From Leishmania infantum JPCM5 (lineage: Eukaryota; Euglenozoa; Kinetoplastea; Trypanosomatida; Trypanosomatidae), in assembly GCF_000002875.2 (NCBI RefSeq), contig NC_009398.2, forward strand, positions 191,001 to 255,000: a stretch of 64,000 nt of DNA. Reading direction: 5' to 3'. The notes under the pieces are model-generated. The model was given only the letters and a program-made list of their open reading frames with translations. It was not told where the DNA came from and did no database searches. Position 1 is the stretch's first letter, and the number at the start of each line of letters is the position of its first letter. The translations under genes were made by a program, and so were the position numbers. Below, in pieces: positions 31,862-41,601 of this stretch.

Positions 31862-32834
31862 GTGAGCTACGTACGACGTCTACGCTTGTAAAACGAAAAA
31901 TGCAAGCAAGTCATACAGGACCATACAAGCGCCCTTCAGCGGGAGAAAAAGATGCTCAAATCGTTGTATGTTCGGAGGCACGCGTGCGTGTCCGTGTCTT
32001 GGTGCATGTATGGTGCCGCCGCCAGCGGTGGTCTAATGAGTCTACACGTGTTTGGTGCGTGTGGTGAGCAACGTCTTCGGCTTCGCGGAATGCGTACGCG
32101 GCTATCACGCAGGCATTTTCGCGTGTCTGCGTGATGCACATGCGGGCGTGAGAAATGGGAACACTGAATTCGCGCATCGTGGAGAGGCAGCCAGAGGAGG
32201 GACCGGTTAGAGAGAGAGAGGAAGATTGGCTGCGCTCGTATTGGTCGACACGCGCACGTCCCAGAACAGGCATCTGCCTTTCTGTCCACCCTGCACAAGC
32301 GCCGTCTCGTGCTCTTTGCGTTGCCATCCCTAGCTGTGTGTGTCCACTATCGGGATCGGCAGAGCGCAAGAAAAAAAAAGGAACAAGGCGCGGAACCGCA
32401 TCCGACGCGGGTGCTTCACACCCGAGGGGTCCACCCGTGCGCGGCTGTCGACGAGGCCAGTCATCCGTTCCCCGACCCATCCCCCCTCCTTCATGTCCAC
32501 AACTGGTGCTTTCCCTTTTGCTTCGTTGCCTGCATTTTTTTTTGGTGAATTGGTTATGCTGTTCGTTAGTCGACGTTGTGTGTGTGTCGCGCGCGCGTGT
32601 GTTCGTGTGTAAGGTTGGAGAGAGTACCGAAAGAAAGAGCACTGCTCGTGCTACCGCCGATGATCACTCTCTCCGTCGGTTTCTCTCTCCGCAGGCAGCA
32701 GCCAGCCTGAAAAAGGGGAGGGGGAGGGGCGCGACCGTGCAGTGTGGCCACAGGTGCGTTGGCGATGCAGGAGAGCCGTTTTGGGTTGCACACACATGCA
32801 CGGAGCCAATGCCGCTCTTGCTTCCCTCATACCT
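31862..32834. other. intergenic spacer, no gene seen
   Basis: It holds a GT tract near 32579-32610 and minus-strand pyrimidine tracts (for example 32208-32230). Plus-strand frames here (32155-33057) overlap the methyltransferase gene antisense and are not convincing. Confidence 0.6.
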
Positions 32835-34364
32835 TCAGTGGGGAGTGCGCGTCCAGCGCATTCGGTTGTTGGCGTTACGCGTGTCAAACACGTCCTTCCA
32901 CCTACTCCCTGTCGATAAAGCCTCTGCAACACCGGGGTGCACACCGCAGCACTCCTTCGAGAGGCGGTCGTACAGGAGAACATTCACGGTGGCTGCCAGG
33001 TTCATGCTGCCGGTCGTTGGAATGAAGACAACATCATCGACGTCGTGCTGCACGTGATGGGCAGAAAGGGTGCCGTCTTCCGCACCAAGCACGTAGAAGA
33101 CCATTGGGAGATGCGCGACAGTGGAGGTAGCGTCCTTCTCGACACGCGGCAGTGGCCCCTGTTGAGTGGGATGACTGAAGGGGTGCTCGTAAAATGGCAG
33201 AGGAATGGCGCCTTCCACCAGTTCCACGGCCACCACACACACGGAGGAGGGTGACGGTGACCGCGGCTCCTTTTGTTGGTACCCGTACTCGTCTCTCAGC
33301 ACGTCGAACAATACGTCAAGAGCCGGCACGCACAGCTGAGGAATATCGCGTCCTGCGTGCGTGGGGTCGGTGCGCAGTGCGTGGGTGCACTCGGAGTGCG
33401 CCATGGCTTTCTGCAGCCGCGTTCCCGAGTAGATGAAGCTGCCGACGCGGTGTCGTACCGACCCTTCTGCGCTCTCTGCAACGGCCTCGACGGTGGTGTG
33501 CATGGAGGCGCTGACACTCATGCACGAATCCGTGACTTCCTCTGTGGAGGCCGCAACTGTCGCGGCAGCGACGGCGGGCCCATGCAACCCGTAGCAGCGC
33601 ATCGCTCGCAGAATGCCGCCCGCGTTCGCCGGTGTCTTTGGATTCTCGACAACAATGAAGAGAAGTGGCGAGGGTGAAGCGTTTGCGTTGCCGTGCTGCC
33701 GTGCCCCTTGCTGACACTGACGCAGCAAACGGCGAATGGCTTCGCAAGCCGTAGTCTTGTCGATATCGTCGTGTTCGTGGCTTTGGGACTCCCGAGTGCC
33801 GGCGACAACAGAGTCTTCCTCCGTCGCTCTCCCTCTAGCTAAGCCCTCGCCCGCGTCGTCTCGCGGCCGCTTGCTCGGCTGAGGATGCGACAAGGTATCT
33901 TTTTCATGCAACACCTTTTCGTAGCGCATGGTGCCCGAGGCGCACACTACTACCCCGGTTGCCAGGCGCGTTGTCCCTCCCGACGATATCCCTTCCAGGT
34001 GCTCCGTCATCATCACCCCGTAGCGCGGTTTGCCCGTCGCTGCATCTAGAGGCGGCTGCAGCACCACGCCACAACGCCGGCAACGCCAGCGCGTGAGCGG
34101 ATCCAGCTCCTGCATCTTGCGCTCCTTGTGAGGCTTGCCGTGTAGGGCCGGGGTAGAGGAGGTGGGCGATGCGCATACTGCCTTGGTGACGGCATCACAT
34201 GGAGGCGAGGTGGTGCCGTGAGGTGGAGTGCAGCTCGACGCGGGTGCCGCTGCAGTCAGTGGCGCCCCACTAGCTACGTTGCCCCCGGCCACCCACGGCA
34301 TCATGTCGAAGAAAGACATCGACCACACCGTCTTGGTGCCCCATCCTTTCTTCTTTCTGGCCAT
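32835..34364 (-). CDS. SpoU/TrmH-type (SPOUT) RNA 2'-O-methyltransferase-like protein
   Basis: A 509-residue protein. The SpoU motifs are in order. Motif 1 lies at 240-253 (ENPKTPANAGGILR, with the NxGxxxR pattern). Motif 2 lies at 423-431 (FYVLGAEDG, matching GxE). Motif 3 lies at 448-467 (IPTTGSMNLAATVNVLLYDR, matching IPMxGxxxSLNVxxA). These form the knotted AdoMet site of TrmH-family enzymes that 2'-O-methylate rRNA or tRNA ribose. The N-terminal 230 residues are an extension with a CRRC pair (95-98) and Ser/Pro-rich linkers. A large insert separates motifs 1 and 2. Motif 3 has Met-Asn where most members have Ser-Leu-Asn, so activity is likely but not certain. No clear presequence. Compartment and RNA target are unknown. 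Confidence 0.85.
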   Translation of the reverse strand: MARKKKGWGTKTVWSMSFFDMMPWVAGGNVASGAPLTAAAPASSCTPPHGTTSPPCDAVTKAVCASPTSSTPALHGKPHKERKMQELDPLTRWRCRRCGVVLQPPLDAATGKPRYGVMMTEHLEGISSGGTTRLATGVVVCASGTMRYEKVLHEKDTLSHPQPSKRPRDDAGEGLARGRATEEDSVVAGTRESQSHEHDDIDKTTACEAIRRLLRQCQQGARQHGNANASPSPLLFIVVENPKTPANAGGILRAMRCYGLHGPAVAAATVAASTEEVTDSCMSVSASMHTTVEAVAESAEGSVRHRVGSFIYSGTRLQKAMAHSECTHALRTDPTHAGRDIPQLCVPALDVLFDVLRDEYGYQQKEPRSPSPSSVCVVAVELVEGAIPLPFYEHPFSHPTQQGPLPRVEKDATSTVAHLPMVFYVLGAEDGTLSAHHVQHDVDDVVFIPTTGSMNLAATVNVLLYDRLSKECCGVHPGVAEALSTGSRWKDVFDTRNANNRMRWTRTPH

Positions 34365-35004
34365 ACCGACGTGCAGTACGGAGGGCGGCTGCAGCTCGTA
34401 CTACCTGCGTGTGACAACTACATCCACGACGTCAAGCTCAAAGACGCTCACGGGTGCAGCCTGCCATTCCACGCAAAAAAAAATGTGCAGGGAGAGGGCG
34501 AAAGGAAGACATGCGCAACGCGTGTAGAAGTCAGGGTCGACGACACCCACATAACTTCACCATACTGCCGCTCCAGTGTAAGCCGGGCGGACTGCTCCGT
34601 CACGAGGGTACTGCGAACGCGCCCATGAGCCACAGGCGCCGGCTGTCTTCCACACGCAATACAGGGCTTACAGCGGGTGCCGTCGGGTACGAGCAGCGCG
34701 AGTGCGCACACTGTCCTTCTTGTTCACCTTTGCGCTTTTCTTACTTGTGAAGACGGTACACCACTTTTCAGGAGGGAAGGCGAACGTCGATTTCCGTGCG
34801 CGCCTTCGTAGATGTTCAGTTGCCCACAACTCCTCGCCACTTAATCAGCCCTCGCTCCTTTTGTGCATGGGCGAACCTTCGCCCATGCACAGAGACAGAG
34901 AAAGAGCGACACGCACGCAGCGGAACACAGTCGACTCATACAGCTCAATCACGCCCGTTGACCTCCCTCTCTCGCCTAATGCGAGGGAGAGAGAGACTCA
35001 TTAG
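34365..35004. other. intergenic spacer with a 3' UTR hairpin
   Basis: It contains the perfect hairpin at 34862-34891, about 113 nt downstream of the stop of the next gene upstream (35005-36396), and a second weaker inverted repeat at about 34965-34995. No gene is seen. Confidence 0.6.
34862..34891. repeat. inverted repeat, 14-bp perfect stem with 2-base loop
   Basis: Arms 34862-34875 and 34878-34891 are exact reverse complements around CC. Because the upstream gene ends at 35005 on the minus strand, the hairpin would lie in its 3' UTR. Confidence 0.85.
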
Positions 35005-36396
35005 CTACAGATTGCGGCCCGCCACGTACGGCTTCGGGATGGGCATATTGTGCATGGATCCCCGGCCCAGATGCTTCTGCGTTCCCGCACTAACAGGTCG
35101 TGTGAGGGGCGACTTCCTCTTATCGGACCCACCCTTTGACGTGGCACGGTGCCGATGCCGCGGCCGCTGACGGCGCGTGAGCGACGCAGCAGCGCTTTCA
35201 GCATCGCCGTCGGCACCGCTGCCGCCGCTTACTGCGTCGTCATCCTCGACGTCGCCGCCATCTTCGTCTTCCTCCTCATCATCGCTGTCTTCCTCGCCGT
35301 CGACGAAGGCGTCAAGCAGCACCTTCTCGTTTTTAGTGACGAGCCGCCTCTGATGAGACTTGGCAATGTCGAGGAGCAGGTCCGGGGCGAACAGGTAGCG
35401 GTCGAGCACCAACGTGCGCAGCGCCTCGTCCTGCTCCCGCTCCACCGTCTCCTCAATCGGGGTGTACGTAACCTGTGCCACCCCGTCACCGTTGGCTGCA
35501 TCACCTCCAGCAACTCCCCCCTCGTGTGGCTGTTGCTGCTGCTGAAAGCCACTTGGCAACTCTTCCGGCTTTGTGTGGGTAAAGTACACGCGACTGCGGA
35601 AGTCGTCTGGGTCGAAGCTGAGTTGGTGGATGAGGTAGTCGGCGAGCTGCCGCGAGGTGAGTAGCAGCTTCGGGCTGCCGTACACAAGACCAGTGCGGCG
35701 GCCGAAAGGAATGTGCAGGCGGCGCACAAACGGCGAGGACATGTGATTCAGCGCGCTGCTCGTGCCCTCACCGGTGTGCCCCTCTTCGCCTTCTCGGCCC
35801 GCAGCGGACTCTGACAAGCGGGGGGCCTCGGGTGTGGCGATGCCTGCGTGCTCGGCGACTTGGTGAATCATCTCCACAATGTCTTCATGCAGCCAGTTGC
35901 GGGGCATGTTGTGCATAGATACCCACACGTGCGACACCGGTGGCGCCGGCGGCGAGGACGCGGCTGTGTCGCTCGCGTCGGATGCGCGACTCTCTTCATG
36001 CGGCGAGCTCTTTGGCGCGCGGGTCGATGTGGCAGCTCTGTGCTCCTGCGGGCTGCTCGCCAACGTTGCCTCATGATTCGGCCCGTGCACATCAGGCATG
36101 TCTGACCAAATGAGATCCATAGCGTCGTCGCTCGTCGCGTCAGCACCCACACTGATGCCCGCGGTAGTGCTGCTGTGGCTGTCCGCCGCGTCGCTGGTGC
36201 CTTTCTTCTTTTGTGTCGTGCAGTACAAGCGCTGCGTGCTGTACACCGCAGGCGTTGCTCGGTTTGTGCGCGAGGCGGTGATGACAACTGCCGCTCCTGA
36301 CGTGCTCGTGGTGCAGCTACTGGATGTGCGCAGAGCCGCCGCTGCGCTGGACAAACGCGGCCGCCATGCGTGGTGAGAGAGCTGCAGCCCACGCAT
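35005..36396 (-). CDS. probable mitochondrial protein with degenerate RRM-like domain
   Basis: A 463-residue protein. Residues 1-60 are basic, Ser/Ala/Arg-rich and almost free of acidic residues (MRGLQLSHHAWRPRL…), as in mitochondrial presequences. A central domain starts HVWVSMHNMPRNWLHEDIVEMI (156-177), similar to RNP2 plus helix 1 of an RRM. It continues after an insert at about 224-255 (LHIPFGRRTGLVYGSPKLLL), similar to RNP1. A Gln-rich and strongly acidic tract (about 355-395, DSDDEEEDEDGGDVEDDD) is followed by a very basic tail. The peptide SMHNMP occurs twice, in the central domain and near the C-terminus. An in-frame ATG 69 nt upstream exists, but a pyrimidine tract ending in GGCAG lies between the two. 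RNA binding in the mitochondrion is an inference, not a recognised assignment. Confidence 0.75.
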   Translation of the reverse strand: MRGLQLSHHAWRPRLSSAAAALRTSSSCTTSTSGAAVVITASRTNRATPAVYSTQRLYCTTQKKKGTSDAADSHSSTTAGISVGADATSDDAMDLIWSDMPDVHGPNHEATLASSPQEHRAATSTRAPKSSPHEESRASDASDTAASSPPAPPVSHVWVSMHNMPRNWLHEDIVEMIHQVAEHAGIATPEAPRLSESAAGREGEEGHTGEGTSSALNHMSSPFVRRLHIPFGRRTGLVYGSPKLLLTSRQLADYLIHQLSFDPDDFRSRVYFTHTKPEELPSGFQQQQQPHEGGVAGGDAANGDGVAQVTYTPIEETVEREQDEALRTLVLDRYLFAPDLLLDIAKSHQRRLVTKNEKVLLDAFVDGEEDSDDEEEDEDGGDVEDDDAVSGGSGADGDAESAAASLTRRQRPRHRHRATSKGGSDKRKSPLTRPVSAGTQKHLGRGSMHNMPIPKPYVAGRNL

Positions 36397-37133
36397 ACCT
36401 CCGCCACTGCTTTCGTACTCCTCCCGACACCACCGCTGCCAACAAGGGAGGCAGAGGTGCTGCAATCTGTATCTGCAGCAAGTGCGAGGCTGCTTGGGAC
36501 ACCATGCGCGGAAGGGAAAGAGAGAGAGGTGAAGAGGACGGCAGAGTTAATCACGTGCGCGTTTCAGGCACAGAGAGCGCCCGAGGCACCAGGTAGGGGG
36601 GGGGGGGGCTGTAGTGGTGGTGGTGGTGGAAGAGTAGATCGACTGAAAGCCATGAGGTGACCAAATTGCCAGCCATTGCACAACCGCTCACCCTCCCAGG
36701 CCCTCTTGCCCCCCCTTCTCTCCGCCACCCACCAACTCGCAACGGCAGAGTTTCCACCTGTAGAATCATGATCCACGGAGGGCAGAAAGGGGTGGGTAGG
36801 GGAAAGGGCACCTGTTTTGGGTTTCGTTTCTGACGGCTTGGCGAGATATAAAGTACATGGGCGAAGGGAAATATGAGGGGAAACTGAAGTAATGAGGAAG
36901 CCAGCGAGACGCGCTGAACGAGAAACCACAACAAAGAATGAGCAGACAGCTTTACGCGCACACACGCACACCAGTGGCACGAGCATATTCGAGGAAGTGC
37001 GACAACACAACAGCATTGACAGCGACACTGAAGCAGTAGCAGCAGCGCTTTTTTACACGCTGGAGTGGCCCCTGAAGCACAAGACGGACAGTCTTACCCT
37101 CTCCCGCCAACCTCCTCCTTGCTTTCGCGTCAC
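36397..37133. other. intergenic spacer, no gene seen
   Basis: It contains a G12 run near 36597-36608 followed by GGT repeats, and otherwise mixed UTR-like sequence. Confidence 0.6.
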
Positions 37134-38528
37134 TCACTCGCCTCGCCTCACACGACGCACCGAGTCTGTGGCGCGACGCAGCTGCAATTCCATTTGTCGG
37201 TCAAACAGCAGCGTCTGGCGAATGTGTGGGGCGAGCGAGAGAAACGTGTTCTCGGGCGTGAGGCGCTTGTCCTCGTTCACGTCACGGAAGCCGTCCTCCG
37301 CCGGTCGCGGTGATGTTGCCCCCGCATCTCTGCATGCGGCGAGTGCAGCTGCGCGCGCGCTGAGTGGAGGTATGCTTGGCCGTGTGGCACCCACAATGTC
37401 GCCGGGATCACGCGACGGCGAGCCGCCAGCCGCGGCAGTCGTCGCCGCCGCCAGTCGCCGTGGACGCGTCTCAACGAACTCGAACGGTACTGGCACCGTG
37501 AGGTCGCGCCGGAAGGTTGCCGGGTCGTAGTAGTGAAGTCTCTTCGCTTCCTCGGCCTCTCGCACCGCGTCCCGCTCGTCCTGTGCGCGCCGAAGGCGCT
37601 CCACAAAGGCGTCGGCGCCGGTGATGGGCTGCGAAGGTGGCTGCAGCGACGGAATGTACTCACACATGTGCGGCGTGACTCGGGAAGACGACGAGGACAT
37701 GCTGATCGTGTTTGTGTGCGAGACTGCGCGACTGCCGGAGCTGCCACGAGTTTTCGATGAAGCTGAGGGGCGCCGCGGATACTCATCTGCGTTGTGGTGA
37801 CGCCGATGAAGAGGGCGATCTTCCTCATTGACAACCACACTGCCTCCCACCTCCACTCCCAAGCGGTTAATGCGCGGCTCGAAGGTGCAGTCCAGCTGCT
37901 CCCGCTCGAGGGCTTCGTACACGGCCTGCACGCGCTTCGCCTCTTTGCGCTCGTACCAGAGGGTGAGCCGGCGGACAACCGCCTGCATACGAGCATCCGG
38001 TGAGGCGGTGCCGGCGCCGAACGTGCGGGACAGGCTGTTACTTCCTCCCTTCATCCGAGTGGCGCCCTTGAGCCAGCTTGTGCTGTTGCCCCCGGGGTTC
38101 CCGATGTACGGTGGTGGGACCTGGGAGAATCGCGGGGACGAGGTCGACGAGGTAGAGGGGCGCCCACGGACGCCGGAACCGGCAAGGATGCGCTTGACCA
38201 GGGTGCTCAAGTCGTCCTCCTCTTCTCCTTTCTCTCCATCCACGGTGTCCAGGTGCGTTGCCGTCGCTCTGCTCGTGGACGCCAAGGCGTGGTGGGCAGC
38301 CGTACCGGCTGCCACAAAATTGCCCACAGAGCTACTGCTGCCGCCGGGGCTCATGGAGTGCATGTAGGCCCTCATTCTGGTGTCGTGGCTGTTGCTGCTG
38401 GTGTGCTCCCTTTGCTGTGGTGATGGCAGCCGCTGGGTGATTTGGCCAGCGCTAGCGAGGTGGCCACGCGACTGCAGAATGGAGTCGACCAGCCCATCGA
38501 GTTGCTCGTCACCACCGCTCGCCGCCAT
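37134..38528 (-). CDS. conserved-type cytoskeletal candidate with TFEPRIN motif
   Basis: A 464-residue protein with long Ser/Gly/Pro-rich disordered regions separated by helical blocks: LVDSILQSRGHLAS (13-26), LVKRILAGSG (110-119), and a charged helix at about 183-210 (VVRRLTLWYERKEAKRVQ). This is followed by TFEPRIN (215-221). A second helix reads FVERLRRAQDERDAVREAEE. The TFxPxIN pattern next to a charged helix recurs in trypanosomatid flagellar and cytoskeletal proteins, so a cytoskeletal role is plausible but only inferred. The short LVxxIL block occurs twice. No signal, membrane segment or enzyme motif. The start at 38528 is used because the longer reading to 39041 is pyrimidine-tract translation. 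Confidence 0.75.
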   Translation of the reverse strand: MAASGGDEQLDGLVDSILQSRGHLASAGQITQRLPSPQQREHTSSNSHDTRMRAYMHSMSPGGSSSSVGNFVAAGTAAHHALASTSRATATHLDTVDGEKGEEEDDLSTLVKRILAGSGVRGRPSTSSTSSPRFSQVPPPYIGNPGGNSTSWLKGATRMKGGSNSLSRTFGAGTASPDARMQAVVRRLTLWYERKEAKRVQAVYEALEREQLDCTFEPRINRLGVEVGGSVVVNEEDRPLHRRHHNADEYPRRPSASSKTRGSSGSRAVSHTNTISMSSSSSRVTPHMCEYIPSLQPPSQPITGADAFVERLRRAQDERDAVREAEEAKRLHYYDPATFRRDLTVPVPFEFVETRPRRLAAATTAAAGGSPSRDPGDIVGATRPSIPPLSARAAALAACRDAGATSPRPAEDGFRDVNEDKRLTPENTFLSLAPHIRQTLLFDRQMELQLRRATDSVRRVRRGE

Positions 38529-39771
38529 GGTGACGGGTTGCAAGTAAAACAAAAACAGACGCCAGCTCTCGGCGAGTAATGCGGGGATCGATGATGATGG
38601 AGAGGGTGGGGTGGAGAGGGAGAGCGGCGATATGGATACAAAAAGATAAAGAATACGGCGTCCACTGTTTGCTGTGTCTGACGTGAGCTGCAAGAGCAGG
38701 AGAACGTAAGAAAGCAACGGCGCTGCCCCCCGCGTGCGGGTTGTCTTTCCCTTTTGGTTGACCTGGTCGATGCAGGACGGCGATGATGGGAGTTGCGGAC
38801 TGTCTCCAGGCTCCGTTGCACGCCCAAAATCACGAGGGACGGCGGCGAGGACACAAGAAGGGCTGCTTGCTTGCTTGATGAGGCAGTGCGAGCGCCCCCC
38901 ATCCCACATCCCGAAACAAAAACGTTTTCCATTAAAGAGAAGGAAGGGGAGAGGGAAAAGCGAGGAGAGAGGGGAAACGACAGTAGGATGGGTGACTTCA
39001 GGTACGACGAGAGGAGGCGACCCGCTCTTGTGAGAGGGCACCGTGAAGGATCCTCAACGCAACATTAAAGACACCCAGAGAGACGCAGGCTCGAGGCGAG
39101 CGAGGCTTTTCAAGAGTGGAACAGCCTCCCCACCGGCCCGCCGCCGCTTTTCGTTTATTGTTCTCAGGGCTCTCAGCAGTGAGCAGGGAGACCACAAACA
39201 CGCAGCGGCGAAAAGGGGACTCACACAAGGGGGCGCCCCCCTGTTGTGCCAGAACCCGAGCAGCTGCGTGTGCGCGGGCGTGGGAATCGTCGGTTTCCAT
39301 CCCGAGAACACAACATGGAAAAGGGGTGGCGGCCCAAGGCCTTTTTGTTGCTGGGCGTCGCGCCGATATCGGCGGAGAAGCTGTACAGACCTGTACACAG
39401 TGCACAGTGAGCGTCATGAGAAACACGGTCGAACCACGACCACCATTGACAACGGCCCCGTCCGCGAATAGAAGAGAGAAGACTAAAGGATAGGCTCCCG
39501 CACAGAACACAGTAAATATGCACAAGAAAGGAAGCGACGGTGCACACCAAGGAGAGAGAGCAGCGCGAGAGAAAGATGTCATCCGTGCAGTGGGATCAGC
39601 AACAGCAGCAGCCACACTCGGTGGGAGGAAGGAAGGAGAGGCGGGGGATCACCAAGAAACGATTTTGAATCGCCCTCTTCACCTCGCGGGTGGGTGGATG
39701 GGAGAGAAGGCTCAAAGGGAACGCCGAAAGACTGATTTACCTACTCCCAGAGTGCTTCCCCTCATCTTCTA
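38529..39771. other. intergenic spacer, no gene seen
   Basis: It contains minus-strand pyrimidine tracts (for example 38593-38625 and 38937-38980) and no credible coding frame. Confidence 0.6.
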
Positions 39772-40452
39772 TCACAGAATGCGTGTCGCAATCATAACCG
39801 TTGGCGCCAGGCGGCTCGGAGCCACCCGCTGCGCCCTCCTCGACGACTCGCTGACCGCTGATGATACATAAGCTTGATCCGGCGAAATGGGACCAATGGT
39901 GTCTCTGCGCTTTCCATCCGCACTGTGCGCTCCTCCAGCCTCGCGCGCGCCATCGGCGTCAGCATCGACAATGGTCTCCTCCTTGTTCCCCTGTGCGGCT
40001 GTACCCTCACGCTCCTGGCGCGAAAAGCGGCGCCGCGCGAAGGAAGCCGAGCGCCGTCGCCCTTCACCCCTGAGATGCGTCGACGGTCTCCGTGAACCGT
40101 GGAAGCTAGCTGCATTCATGTTGGCCTCGCCGTTGGGGCGCGGCCGAGGCGGCAGAGTCGGGTGTGAGACGTAGATGACCTTTTCCGTTCCTTCGCCACC
40201 ACCAAGGTCGACACAGCTCGGCAGCGGTGGCAGTAGCTCCTCTGGGATGTCAGTTACGGTACCACAGCACGGGCACAGGAGTGCTAGCGTGTTGATCGGC
40301 GCATGGAGCTCCTGTCCACATGTGCTGCATCTGATCTGCAGGTTTTCTGCCGCGTTGACCCTATCGCACAATCGGCAGCGGCAGCTGACGGCGCCGAGAG
40401 GGTAAGTGAGGATGCGCTGGCATCCGTAGCAGACAAGCTGACCAAACAGCAT
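39772..40452 (-). CDS. LSD1-type zinc-finger protein
   Basis: A 226-residue protein. Residues 8-29 form an LSD1-type zinc finger (CYGCQRILTYPLGAVSCRCRLC: C8, C11, C26, C29, with the LxYPxGA core). A second zinc-ribbon-like site lies at C42, C45, C60 and C63 (CSTCGQELHAP, CPCCG). The remaining 150 residues are basic, Ser/Arg-rich and low complexity. LSD1-type fingers in plants and other protists mediate protein-protein contacts in cell-death and stress regulation and occur in metacaspases; no peptidase domain is present here. The start at 40452 is chosen over an ATG at 40467, because the first AG after the T11 tract lies between the two ATGs (40456-40455), so a trans-spliced mRNA would keep only the second ATG. 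Confidence 0.85.
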   Translation of the reverse strand: MLFGQLVCYGCQRILTYPLGAVSCRCRLCDRVNAAENLQIRCSTCGQELHAPINTLALLCPCCGTVTDIPEELLPPLPSCVDLGGGEGTEKVIYVSHPTLPPRPRPNGEANMNAASFHGSRRPSTHLRGEGRRRSASFARRRFSRQEREGTAAQGNKEETIVDADADGAREAGGAHSADGKRRDTIGPISPDQAYVSSAVSESSRRAQRVAPSRLAPTVMIATRIL

Positions 40453-40454
40453 GC

Positions 40455-40488
40455 CTATGGAAAGCACAGTCGGTGCGAAAAAAAAAAA
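40455..40488 (-). promoter_or_regulatory. predicted trans-splice acceptor that fixes the start of the LSD1-type gene
   Basis: On the minus strand a T11 tract (40488-40478) is followed by no AG until CCATAG at 40456-40455, two bases before the ATG at 40452. The 5' UTR contributed by the locus would be only 2 nt. Confidence 0.6.
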
Positions 40489-41564
40489 CGTATTAAGGCA
40501 GTGCTGTCAGCGCCGCACAAAGACGCGTAAGCAGAGGCGCTAAGCGAGATGTGCGGAGGACGAGTGCGAGGGGGCAAACGACTTCGCCAACTGGAGAGAG
40601 AGTGTGTGTATCCGTACCAGGTTTCTGATACGCGTGAAAATGTGCGCTTTTGTGAGCGACCGTCGCACGTGGTGCGGCCACGCGCCGCAAGCGAGGAGGC
40701 GATCAGAGCAGAGCGGCAATACATCAAGTGAATAAGTCACATAAAACAGCACCGAGCACACACATAAACGGACGTGCGAGAGGGTGCTGGCACCGAGAGA
40801 GAGAGGCGTGTGTATGTGTGTAGGTTAAAGGAAGAGGCACAGTCGAAGGTGCAGCAGCCGCAACGCACCGCGCGGGGAATGCTGAGTGGAGCGTGCTAAA
40901 CGTACCTCACGACCCCACCCCCCTCCTCGCGCAGGCACGGATGCGTGTACACGACTGCTTGCTTTCTCACATGTTTCCCTCTATACTTTCGCTCAACCAT
41001 GTCAGCTTATGAAAGCACTACACACACACGCACACACAGACACGCACGCAGACAGACAGACGACGGCGCCAGAGGTGCGCTGCATCTTCCCTCGCCTGAG
41101 GAGCACAGATAACAGAAACGTACCACTGAATCCCTTTTTTTTTGGCTTTCTCGTCTCCCTATCATGCAATAGACCCTCCGACACACGCGCACGCAGAGAA
41201 CTGGTGCCCCTCGCGCCTTGTCCATAATTCAAGCGTCGTTGAGTCCTTAATGTATACTTGGTTCTCTCCTCTTCCGAGGCCTACGCAAGCCGAGTGCCTC
41301 TACACGGCCAAGGAGGCGGAGACAGAGGAGTTGGCGAAGGACAAACGTAGAAAAGTGCGGCGCGCTTCACTTTGGCTGAGAGCCAGCGACTGAGGTGCAT
41401 GTGTGTGTGCGTGTGTGGGAGAGATACAGCCTCCCCCGCCCGCTTCGCTTATCAATATATATATATATCCATACATCTCTATATTTTCCTGTTCGTTGTG
41501 GTGAGCATCAGTAGCTGCTTGCGCACCCACCTTCGAAGTCTATTGTACGTGCGTGTGCGCCCAC

Positions 41565-41601
<37 letters not shown>

